A stretch of 64,000 nt of DNA from Capitulum mitella (Eukaryota; Arthropoda; Thecostraca; Pollicipedomorpha; Pollicipedidae): assembly GCA_030062745.1 (NCBI GenBank), contig CP099842.1:5437822-5501821 (forward strand), given 5' to 3'. Numbering within the stretch: the stretch's first letter is position 1; every line of letters starts with the position of its first letter. Positions 11,301 through 21,800 of the stretch are shown piece by piece. Below the pieces are notes generated by a model, which worked only from the letters and a program-made list of their open reading frames with translations, was not told where the DNA came from and did not search any database. A program made the position numbers and the translations under genes.

Positions 11301-12539
11301 GCTGGCAGGGACCCATACAGGCTAATAGGGGCTCCTCGCAGGATTGGATCTGGATATTTCATCTTGTCTTCTCATGTCTACCTTTCCGAAATCATTTTGG
11401 CGATAGCTTCGGTTTTGATAAGAGCAATTTCTAACACCGGTGTGGGTGGGTCCCCTTCAAGCCTTTTTGGTGGTTCTGGAATCCCCAGGGCCCCCCTGGC
11501 TGCACGCCTGCCGAATAACTTTATTACGCAGCCGCGCAGAAGTGCTAGTTGTAAGTGACGAAGTCGCGTCTGTGATTCTTTTGGGTCGGTATTCTGTGAC
11601 CTATCGTCCATGTTTCTCCGTGTCGGTCAGGTTCTGTCTACAAGAGCTGGAGTGCAGTAGTTTTTCGTTGACGCATCGGTGCGCGTTTCTTCGTTTTGGG
11701 TTCGTTCTGCTGAAAAGTACTGATGTTGGCAGGAACGCACTGCGCCACACCTGTAGCAGTCAACCTTTGACGAGTGGTTGCTGTTTCTTTGTTGCGGGCA
11801 GGTGCCGCCTACAAGTGCTACATCTGCAGCTGGTCACCGGCCTCGCCCAATCGTACTGACATCTGCACCCGCGAGAATTTCAACAAGGACGCTGTCAAGG
11901 CGTTCGACGGTTGTCCACACGGATGCGAGGTTGTCGCGGCCTACGATGTCAATGGTGGGTCACCTAACGGTTGTCATTTTCCTCCCGTATTGGGGCTCAA
12001 AAGGTGCCTTGTTTTTACGGCAGCCTGTAAGGTAACTTTCTCCACGTTTTGAGTGAAAAACCTGAGAGACGTTAATATCATACAGTGTCGTTAGCAAGAG
12101 TCACCAAATGGTCTAGACAACAGAAATAGCCAGTTTTGTCACAAACAGAAATGAGCCCTAAATCTCCACGCGTTTATACATGGCCACAGCGGTGCTAGAC
12201 CAAATATTCAGGGGCATGTTTTGAGCAGGTAAAACGACCGTACTCTGTTGACGCGGCGCCACCACTGGGAGTGCATCAGGCCCGAAAAGCCGTGAGATGA
12301 TCCGGCGTGTCCACTCTCAACACCTGTCCGCAGACAAGCTGGTCAACTTCTACCGCAACTGCGTCATCAAGGGCAAAAAGGTGAACAACGACTGCGTGGT
12401 GGAGACGAACGCCGCCATCAAGAAGGAGGTGTGCCGCTGCAACTCGAACCTCTGCAACGAGGCGCCGGCGACCCGGCCGGCCCCGCTCGCTGCCCTGGCG
12501 GCGGCCCTGCTAACTGTTGGACTGACTGCGCGCCGCTAG
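2296..12539 (+). CDS. Ly6/uPAR three-finger, GPI-anchored surface protein (3 exons)
   Basis: Joined exons 2296-2356, 11802-11954 and 12334-12539 give a 139-residue protein with matching phases (1/2 at both junctions). Residues 1-20 form a hydrophobic signal peptide. The mature part has ten cysteines in Ly6/uPAR order, starting KCYIC and ending in the family signature CRCNSNLCNE. The C-terminus (PLAALAAALLTVGLTARR) is a hydrophobic GPI-attachment tail ending in basic residues. Arthropod members of this superfamily (quiver/sleepless, boudin, crooked and relatives) act outside the cell as channel modulators or in septate-junction assembly. Which one this resembles cannot be told by eye. A single NRT sequon (N-glycosylation) lies in exon 2. 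The first intron is 9.4 kb, large relative to a 0.4 kb coding sequence. Confidence 0.85.
4835..5815. repeat. Fold-back array of GTTCGT units around a telomere-like core
   Basis: From about 4835 to 5395 a degenerate 15-22 bp unit (consensus like GACAAAAGTTCGTC) repeats in the sense direction. From about 5460 to 5815 the same unit repeats in reverse complement (GACGAACTTTTGTCC). Between them (5400-5460) lies CCTAA-type sequence, including CCTAACCTAACCTAAC, the arthropod telomere motif on the opposite strand. The whole forms a ~1 kb imperfect palindrome. A decayed relative lies at 26.05-26.47 kb in inverse orientation. Confidence 0.85.
9100..9345. repeat. Two consecutive long hairpins
   Basis: Hairpin 1 pairs about 9102-9132 with 9162-9192; its stem core is GGGCCCCTGTCAGCCTCTGG. 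Hairpin 2 pairs about 9244-9284 with 9299-9340, a ~41 bp stem with few mismatches and a ~14 base loop. Both carry the same GGGGCCCCTG family motif that recurs in the adjoining minisatellite. Confidence 0.8.
9430..10900. repeat. Degenerate GC-rich minisatellite (CCCTGAGACGGCCAAGAGGG type)
   Basis: A unit of roughly 30-40 bp repeats with strong divergence over about 1.4 kb. It combines CCCCTGAGAC, GGCCAAGAGG or GGCAAAATG, and GGGCCC. Long frames on the - strand here are by-products of the repeat and not genes. Related fragments appear at 11.21-11.35 kb (GGTCCCTACAGG). Confidence 0.75.
11802..11954 (+). CDS. Ly6-type gene, coding exon 2 (fingers 1-2)
   Basis: The acceptor GGGCAG|GT completes the Cys codon from exon 1. 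The exon encodes KCYICSW, DICTREN, and FDGCPHGC, giving five of the ten Ly6 cysteines. The donor AATG|GTGGGT leaves one base. A putative N-glycosylation site (NRT) is present. Confidence 0.88.
12334..12539 (+). CDS. Ly6-type gene, last coding exon (Ly6 C-terminus and GPI tail)
   Basis: It follows TCCGCAG. The split codon makes Asp. The exon encodes the last five cysteines, with the Ly6 end motif CNSNLCNE, an Ala/Pro-rich linker and a hydrophobic tail ending ARR, then TAG at 12537-12539. The GC-rich third positions match the other genes in the window. Confidence 0.9.
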
Positions 12540-15500
12540 GCGGCGCAACCGTTGCGCCTGATGACGTCCTCACCATCTCATCACCACCGCGTTGGGTCTT
12601 GGACATTGTGAAATAGTTCCCGAAACGGTGAAATGGAGGGCGTCGCGTTGCGGCGATCTGGGGCTTGGCTTCACTTAGGCGGAGGCGGAGGAGAACGCTG
12701 CTGCGGTCCGGGCGTGTGGTGCCGGGTTGCCGGCGCTGGTCGACCTGAGAGAGCGGCAGGGTGTGGACGGCCGCACCCCGCGCGGTGCACCCCGCGTCAC
12801 CAGCCGTCCGGAGCAGCGGCCAGTCACACGCTGCTGACCCCGCCGACCCGGCAGCCGCCGCCGCCGCTAATCCAAGATGCTGCTTAGTGCGATGTGTAGT
12901 GCGGCTCAGCCTTCTGGGCCACTTTGGCTGTAGGGCTCGGTCTAACCAAGCTCCTATTATCGGCCGCTGTTGGCAGAAGAGCTATAAATGGCGACGTGCA
13001 CAAATTTATCTAGAATTAGAAGGCCTGTCCTTATTAGGAGCGTCTGCGAAGTCACAGGCCATTCTGCACGCAGCCTTCTCAGCCAGACTTGTGCTTCATG
13101 ATGTTCGCCCGCAAATCGATTTCAGAAGAAAATTGCGACTGAATGGGGAGTGGTCACTTCCTCTTAGCATCAGGCCAAATCAGAATCATAATTTATTCAC
13201 ATTATCGTGCAATTCAGGTGTTATTTTATTCGATCCTGCGAATCGCCAGGGTGGATTAGAGCAGTTGTCCGTTTTAACAGAATATCAAGAAATGCATTCG
13301 ATTAGCGTTAACGGCCAAAAAGACTGGTATCCAGTGTAAAAATACGACGGTAGGTCGTGCATTTCTCTTCGGTTTTTTCCCTTGCAGGCGAAAGAACATG
13401 ACCCTGCCGTAATAGTTCATTGTTTTGTGTTTATCATTGCATGCTGCCAGCAAGGATGGGTCCGTTCTGCACGTGTGCTTGTGGTATCAACAGTAATTTC
13501 AGAAGGTCAGTGTCACTTCTGAAATGCTTCCCACCCTGCTCCCTACCCGGTTCAGAAGTCTTCAGTCTGCCATGCTCAGGCGGCCTCGGGCCAAGCGAGC
13601 CATATTGAAGTTGCATTCGCTTCGATTACAAAATTCCAAAATTCCTTGCCAGATTTCGGAGTTTCCCAACATGCGGAGAGTCAAATTGATCAGAATAAGA
13701 GCCATAGCGCTTTTTTCCTCTCCTGAAGTGGAATCAGACATACCTCAGCATGTTTGTTTCTGTGCCCATTTTCCTTGCGATAACTTTCTCATCGCCTCTC
13801 ATTTATTCAGGAAACAGAACAAAATTATCAAACCAGCAGTGCATTTACGATGGAGAATAAGTTTGTTGTCGGTCGCTGATTAAAGTGGGTATGGTCAAGG
13901 GCTCTGACGCCGGCCTTTAGTTTAGAGGGGCGCTGGGGCTTTTGTTTTCTTTATCGTGGAAGGTCATGGACGTGATGTGAAGCTCCGCTGTAAAGATTTG
14001 ATAGCACGTCCATGATGCCACGGACAACCGTTGATGAGGCCAAATTGTGAGCTCGTGCGCTCCAGGAAGTGAACGTCTCTCGATGGGCGATATGGTGCTC
14101 AGTGCGAGATCACTGCTTGGTGCGGAGGATTGTAAGCTTAAACCATCCAACTCCTGCGTTCCACATGATTATCCACGTGGTGTTCCGATTTTGCTTGGCA
14201 CACGTGTATTGGGCTAGTGTTCTTAAAATCATTAATCGCATGGTGTAAGCAGAAATTTTTCTTTCGCATAGCAGTCCCATAAATTAAGCATTCTTCTGCA
14301 GTGACAGCAATATCAAATAATGGTTACCAGCAGGCATATGCATACGTTGTACATGTGGCCAGCAGGAGGTTTAGAAACGTGTATTTCATTTCTTGCCACG
14401 GATATGCATAAAACTAAGCAGGCATTATTGCAATACTACCGCATTTCGGGATGGAATTGCTTTTCTTTTGTAGGAGTTCGTTTTTTTCGTTTTTTAACAT
14501 CGTTAAAGGTGCGTTCGTTTCGACACCGATCGACCTTGCTGATACATAGATAACCCTTTCTTGCAGGGTTGTCGATTTGCATTCTTGAGTGGGGGCCATG
14601 CCCCCCTCATGTCTGCCAATTTTAACCGCGGAAATAGCTAATGATTACTAAAATAATGGCCGCAATAGATAACAGATATACATGAAGCACAGAAGTCGGC
14701 ATCAGAAATGACCCAAAACATTTAGGAACGGAATGGTGACAGATTTTGTGGACAAACAGACACAGTGATCCGGCCGTCGCTTTCTATAAGGCCTGGTAAT
14801 GCCGATTCCCATGATTACAAAAAAATGTCGATCTTGGACTGAGGTGGGTTAAATCCTTTGAGAAACCCACATGAGGTTAGGCTGTCGGGCCTTGACATGC
14901 CCTTCCGTCCTCCTGGTCATTTACACAGAACGACACCCCTCCTGCCTTGCAATGGTCTGCGAGGCTGGAACGTACCCAGATAGTAACGTTTGGTGCGTTT
15001 CACAAAAGGAAGTTTCAACGTATCACCGCACGAAAAGCTGCTGAAATGATGCAATACTATCAGAAACTTTGTGAGTGGGTGTTAGAACGAGATATTGGTT
15101 CAGTTGAACGAAATGACTGGCTTAAGAAACGTACCACAACCCAGTCTGACCTCTGCGGCTTTCACTGTAATCGTGGTTTTGAACGTTTTTTGCTTGTGCT
15201 GTACTGCCAGATGTGTTTTGAGTTTATCGCCGTTTGTTGTGGGCTTGTGAATAAATGCTGGCGGTTTGACGTCTCTGCGCATTATCGCTACGCAACTGTT
15301 GACGCCTTACAACCGCATGTGTTCATATAAGGTTGAAGCCCGATGTTGTGTCATTTTTTCTGACGTGCAAATCTGCTCAGTGTGTCAACTACTGCGGATC
15401 GTCGTCAGATTACTGGAATTTCTTGGGACTGCGGCTTGATGGGGTTGCTTATGGTCTGGTGCCCTGCTCGCCCCGTCAGTCAATATTCCGTCACCTCACT

Positions 15501-18500
15501 CGCGGAAATAGATCTGCACGTTGTCGCGAGTGGTTCAAATGTGCACGCCAATACTCAAGGTGTGGTCGCTTGTGTTCGGTTTCGGTTGGCGTTAGATAAG
15601 GCCTCCCGCGAACCCCAGTACGTTATGAAGAGAATGCCCCGTCAGCATAAATCATGCTTAAGTGCCCACTGGAACGCTGATGCTGATTTTTTCAGTGTGT
15701 TATTCGGTGTGGTCCCATAGCGTACTTTAAGGCTTGCGGCTATAGCATAAACCATATGTAAAAATACTAATAAAAATTCACGTGAGACTGGGATGGTATG
15801 CACGTTGTATGTAAATACGGAACCCTTCGCGGAGCAGCTACGGCCTCTTGTCACGACAAACAACGAGCCCTGGTGATGACAAGCAATTCCGTAAGCTGCC
15901 TTCTACGACAAATAGCTGGAGCTAAGATATCTTGCCAAGACATCGTCGACCCAGCAAGGAGAGGCTTCGTGGTCTCGGTGGTGTCTCAGGCAGAGCAGGA
16001 CGGTCTCCGCAGTCGTCCTGACGGCTCATGGACGGCGCGAAGGTCCCTGCTTTCATCAGTATGCGTTACGGCTACACAAACAGGGCGAAATGGAGTTGCA
16101 AAGGAGCTCGAGCGTGGTCCGTGGCTGCCCGGGAGACGGAGGTCAATGCTGACCGCGCATAACAGAGTTCTCGTGGCTTGCTAACCGTCTTGTCCAGCAA
16201 AGGACGCGTTCAGGGGCCAGGATGGTGCCACCATACACGCAAAATACAATTTAGTTGGCCTCCTCGTATGTGTGCTAGATCTGGTGCCTAACCATTTGTT
16301 CACATACGAACTGTGTCGCCTTCACATCGCAACCTTTTTGCATTGTGATCCCTTTACGACTGTTTACAGAGTAATTTCAAAGTCCAATGCTCCGAAGTCG
16401 TGTTCACTTATTTGCAACAAGCTCCAGAACGAAGGCAATAGCTGAATGGAAAATGCTCGTACACTGTCTGGCGCAAACGAGGGTCACATGCACGATGAAC
16501 CCAAGCGTTTTATGCCAACTCATGGCACAGAGGTCTCCGACTACAGAAGATGATGCTGAAATTGCAGCAAAGCTTTTGAAATGATAGTGCGTTTATTGAC
16601 GGAGAGCGACAACCGAGCCGCACAACAGTGTTAAAGTAACCGCCGCCAGCGTCAAAGCACATGCCAGATCCTGTTCCTTCGCTGGCCTATTACTCCATCG
16701 ATTCAGAAGGCTGGCCAGGTAACAAACCAACGATTCGTCCAGCAAACTGGACAAAACCGCTGCAAACCACAAAGTTCGCAGAATGGGCCACTAAGTGTAC
16801 CACTGGACAGTGGCCGGAAACGCAGTCCTGTCCTGATGGCTTCAGGGGCCTTGCCAACTAAGCTCTACGCCTCGGTACAACGGCCTAAATATTATCTGCG
16901 GCGACAGCAGAGGGCAACGCGACCGGACTCTGGAACCTGCCTGCCGGGAGTACGCGAGACTTCGAGCCGGTGTGTGTGTACCCGACGGCCCACCGCTGCA
17001 TCTGCTTCACATCGCATCACACGACACCTTGGTTCTCCGACACGGGGTTTTAAGAAACGAGTTCACGTCAACTCATTTCAGTGAAACTCCTCCGAACGCA
17101 CAGCGCGTTGTTCGATACATTTCAACCTTCTCGCGCCAAGGTCCGCAGAGAACTGCGCGGTTCCAGCGCGGCGAACGCCAGCCCCTATTCGCTGATCACG
17201 GAGGCCTGGTCCCCACCGGACACGGCACCGCCCAGCCCACTGCGCGGCCACCGACCCCGGCGCGAGACCCCGCTCCGAGCCGGACGCCGCGCGGCGGGGC
17301 CGGCGGAACACCTGGGCGTCGGTCGCCGTGGTGCGACTGCCGGGAGGGACAGTCCGTCCACAGGCGGGCGGCGCATCGGCGGCCAGCAGAGACTCGCGGC
17401 CGTGAAGTGTTCCGCGAACCGCAGACGGCCACCTCCGGTCCGGTCCGCAGTAGTCGCTCACAACAGACGGTCGACTCTGACGTGACGGCACACAAAGACC
17501 GTCGCCTCTGACCAGACAGCACACAGCGGCCGGCCGGAACGGCCTCTGACGACATAGCACACGGCGGCTGCAGGTCCCTATCACTGTTCGCTGGTTACAG
17601 TCACGATCGCAGTTTACACCAGAGTACATGGTCCACAGCGACGTCACACAAACAAAGCCGCCAAGAAGCCGACGGGCGAGAAAACGAGAAAAAATACACG
17701 CCAGAACTTGAAAACGAATATTCACGGCCTCACGACAGAAAAACGAGGGCCAAAGGCCCCGTGAGTCACAGGCGAACGCACGTCTGTGCTGACCTCGACA
17801 GGAGGCAGCCCGCGCGACCTTCTCGCTACACCAAATAGCTGAAGTAGTTAGCATGAGGCGGGCTGATTTCAAGAGGTAAGCTCCAGTCACAGATGCATGG
17901 GGGTCGCCCCCAGTCTAAAACACCGCTCCCAGCGGCCCCTCGCCCACTCGAAACAAGGCCGACAGGGCGGACGCCGTCGCCGGCACCAGCCGTCGTCACG
18001 ACACCGCTGGCGACGCGGCATCGGCACCACCGCCTGCACAGCCGTAGCACCATGATCGATTGTCGGGCACCGCAGGCAGTTCACCCGGCCGCAGGCCCTG
18101 CCAGCGGTGGCTCTGCCGCCGGCGTCTACCCGCTATCATCCATCTCGGCCCGGCTCCGCGGCGGCCGGTCGGTCCCGCCGGCAGCGCCTCTCGTCCGCGG
18201 CGCGGCGATGTCGCCCGGCCGTCGGGCGGGAGCGTCAGGTGACGGCGCGGCCGGGTGACGTCACTCGACGATCAGGCGGGCGTCGGAGCGCACCTCCGCC
18301 AGGTCTGTCGGGGAACGGTCGGCACGCGGTCAGCAGGACAATCCCGGACATCGACCTGGTGGGGCCCTCACCACACGGCCGCACTGCAGAACGTCTGCAT
18401 CGCGCCGCATCCTCCGTCATCCAGCATTTTACTTATCCGATGCTCATAATCTCGTTAAAAAGACGGTTGTTACGACTTATCTAACGTGATGACAAGTACT

Positions 18501-18643
18501 CACTTCCCAGCCGAATGTCACGTACCACCCAATGCGTCAGCGGCGATGAGTTGTAAACACAAACTGCACGTCATTTCTCGGAGGGGTAGCGCACCGCCCA
18601 CCTCCAATAGAACAAAGCAGCACTACGAGCGCGGCGCGTCCCT
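12540..18643. other. Region between the Ly6-type and ZDHHC genes (convergent)
   Basis: Both genes point into this 6.1 kb interval, so their 3' UTRs lie here. I see no AATAAA signal in a convincing place and no family-level coding signal. A 270-codon open frame at 17078-17890 (-) lies in very GC-rich DNA (17.1-18.4 kb). It has no recognisable domain and probably reflects a lack of stop codons in CpG-rich sequence. A short 3'-terminal ZDHHC exon could still be hidden here. Confidence 0.5.
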
Positions 18644-18803
18644 TCAGCCGCCGCCGCGGCCGGAGCGGGCCACGAGGCGCGTCTCACCTGAGGCGCCGTC
18701 GGCGAACTTGGGCGGGCTGGCGTCGGCCGGCTGCGGCCAGCTCTGGCCGTCGGCCAGTCCGTTGGACCGATGCGCCGGGTGCTGGCCCGCGCCGCTCGAC
18801 TGA
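18644..18803 (-). CDS. ZDHHC2/15/20: ZDHHC gene, last coding exon seen (tail)
   Basis: It follows CCCGCAG and encodes the cytosolic tail with [11 protein letters not shown], similar to the ZDHHC2 tail. A consensus donor (TCAG|GTGAGA) lies after 18688. If it is used, a further short exon must lie at lower coordinates. If not, 14 more codons lead to a TGA at 18644-18646. I could not identify the further exon. Confidence 0.75.
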
Positions 18804-21800
18804 CTGCGGGGAGAGGAGGCAGGGTCAGATCAGAGGCCGGCTCGGCCGCCGCGGACACACGGGGCACCGCCGAACGGCAGACACGAGGCCCGAATATCAT
18901 CCCAGCCCTCCGCTAACGGGGAACGGATTTGAAGTCCGAACACCTGGAAACGTGAGAACATCGACAGGAAGACCAAATCAGACACAGACTAAACGATGCG
19001 TTCCGACATCCGAGCGGTCCTTACATGTAGGACACAAAAATGCGCGGAAAAAGACCTGAATACAATAAACAACAGGCCCACTAGTCCACCATATTCCACA
19101 AGCCTCAGTTCCCGTTGATTCCACGACCACGAGAACGACGAGGACCGGCCACTCAAGAACCGGTCGGCAGCGGACGAGGCTATCACCCCCCAACCCGAAA
19201 GAAAAAAAACACGGAGCGGCGGCTCACCTGGCCGCGGAGGAGGTGGCCAGGCCGCTGGTGGAGCCGTAGCTGATGGAGGTTAACGGCTGGTGGCGCATCG
19301 GGAACACCACGCCATCCCCCATACTGCGGCAGAACAGCAGTGAAGTGAAGCCGGCGGCCGGTGGCGGGAGAAAAAACTACACGCTCGGTCACATTGCTGG
19401 CTTATCTTCCGGGTTCGCTGACCAGTTGTAACAACGTAACGCCATCAGTCAACGACCCTGCGGCTTGGTTCATTTAAAATAATAATAATAATAGTGCTCA
19501 TTTTACTCGTGAACAACCCAGAACACCATAGGAGGCCCAGTCCATGAAGGTAGTAGAAAAACCGGATTGCCACCACACAAAAACAGCTTTGAACCAATAG
19601 GGGCAGATCGCAGTGTTCCCCTGCCGGGCTTGCTGGAGAGAGGCCATCGGTACCGAATTTCCATTCATCGCACGCTTCCGCTGACCTTGTGAAAACGGGC
19701 AGGAACCACTTGAGCTTGGCGTCGCCGAACACCTCGCAGAAGTTGGCGTATCTGGTCATGCTGTAGCCGCGCTTGTCCGGACCCGACTGGAAGACAGGCG
19801 GCCGGAACGTCTCTGCGGGAGGAGACGGCCGAGGTCACACGCGCACCGTCTCTGCGCTGCACACACACGCACGCACAAACACTGACAGCCATGCCGCCAG
19901 TTCTGTGTGTGCACAGCAATGCACCACACAAATCGCCTACTTGGTGCACGCTGCATCGGCTGCCTGAGGAACGGACAGGTCAAGTGAGCAGTGCGAAGAC
20001 AATGGTCGGTAAGATTGGCGGTCTGCCAAAAAACCCAGACGCCTGTCTGTCGGGAATGTCGTCTCGGTTGTATACAGTAATCTGTTCAGCCTACTGTCTA
20101 CCGTTGTACATAGGCAAACAGATCGCCTGAGGTGTATACGAATATTATTTAATGTATTGTATACGTTGCATACAGGCATTAGCCGAACGCATTGTCTACG
20201 GAGGTTATCACATGCATTTTTTTTGGGAACGTACGCAGTCGGACGACGTTTACTTGGTGCGCCGACGTCTGCCGAAGAGCTGTCACCCAGACACTGATCA
20301 CACAGGTCGTGCATCCAGCACACAGGCACGTCTCCGCAGTCCCCACGAGTCGGCCACGCAGCTCCTCAGTCTGCGACACTGTCCGACGGCCCGTCCGCAG
20401 CGGACGGAGCAGCCGCTCGCGTTACGCTGCGTCGCCGCGCTCACCTAACGTGGACTGGTTCCTCAGCACCAGGTAGCAGTGATAGCTGAACAGCGAAATC
20501 AAGCTGATGCCGAACATCGTGGCGACGAAGAAGAGGAAGAGGATGTGGAAGCGGGCCATTCCGTCCAAGCCGTCCTGGAAACGGACAGAACGCCGGGCTA
20601 TTACAACCAGCACAAGGCCGAATTTCTACAGTCAGCACCCCAAACATATTCAACACCAGCTACATTACATGAAAAAATTGCAGACATTGAAATTCAGCAG
20701 AAACCAGGATTTTCCTTTTTGTCGACTGCCGTCGTGAGTTTCAGAACTGATTATGGGTGATGGCAGTCAAACAAATAATCTGAGCACAACGGATCGAATG
20801 TGAATGCTAAGGAACTGTGTGCCCTTTGCTGTGTCTCATAGGAAAAACACATGTCAGATCTTATCACTGCTGGGACCCGAAAAGAAGACACCCCCGCGTG
20901 GCTAGACGAACCATCGGCTCACACCAGAACCCGATTTCTTGCGTTTTGAGTCAAACCAGCAATTGTTGCAACACCAGAGTCTCAAACAGTTTTCAAATAC
21001 CTGCACAGCGGTCTTTCGAGTAAGGGTACTGATACCTCAAACCACCGATGCCCATGTCATCAAAGCATGTGTGAGCAGTTGATAATTCAGTGTCTTCAGT
21101 CCGCTTTCCGCAGTACGTTTGACCACGAGAGCGGCCACCAACAGGGTGACGTCAACGGATATTGCGATATCACAGTATTGCAGTCCGGCAGGCGTCAACA
21201 CTGGGGCTCGGCGACCGTGCCGCCGACGTAACCAACTGCCCCCCTCTTAGTCACCCCGTGCAACTAAACGTCCGATTTACAAACAATGCAAAAAAGTGTA
21301 AAATACATTCCTGTCCAGACCAAAATGTGGTGCGCTACAAACAGGAAGAACCATGCACTACTCCAACAAACAAAAGGCAGACAACTTACCCTCCAAAATC
21401 TGATGAAGTACTTCATGGAGGTCAGGGCAATGTATATACAATATATGAACGCATACCCAAGGAAGAGGACGAAAAACTTGTAATTGGAGAATCCGATGCA
21501 ATTGTTAACCTGTAAGGGTAGTTTCAATGTCATTCAACGGAAACAGTGCCAGCAGGGTGTTTGGGCTAAACGTCGACAGACAGCGGCAGATCATACTGGC
21601 AAATTATGTGAGTTATCTCTCGAGGGATCAGGGAGCCCTCATACAGACAAACATCAGATCGCACGGCTGCAGCTCCATATCACCGGGCTACATAAGCGCA
21701 AACTGTTCGCCACTGGCATAAGCATCTAGTAACGGTCACTTCAACGCAACCATGTTTCCAGGCAAAGTACTTTCGAACACATAATCCAAAATCCCTGGCC

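Larger units (their letters stand above)
2357..11801. other. Intron 1 of the Ly6-type gene (repeat-rich)
   Basis: This 9.4 kb interval contains no exon I can support. It holds a GC-rich, CpG-rich block (about 3330-3780), the GTTCGT fold-back array (4835-5815), unassigned sequence at 5.9-8.75 kb, hairpins at 9.1-9.35 kb and a minisatellite at 9.43-10.9 kb. Short open frames occur throughout but lack family resemblance. Confidence 0.6.

Noticed and set aside
17078-17890. 270-codon open frame on the - strand
   Set aside because: It lies in CpG-rich DNA where stops are rare, has no recognisable domain, and overlaps equally open frames on other strands. It could be ZDHHC 3' UTR.
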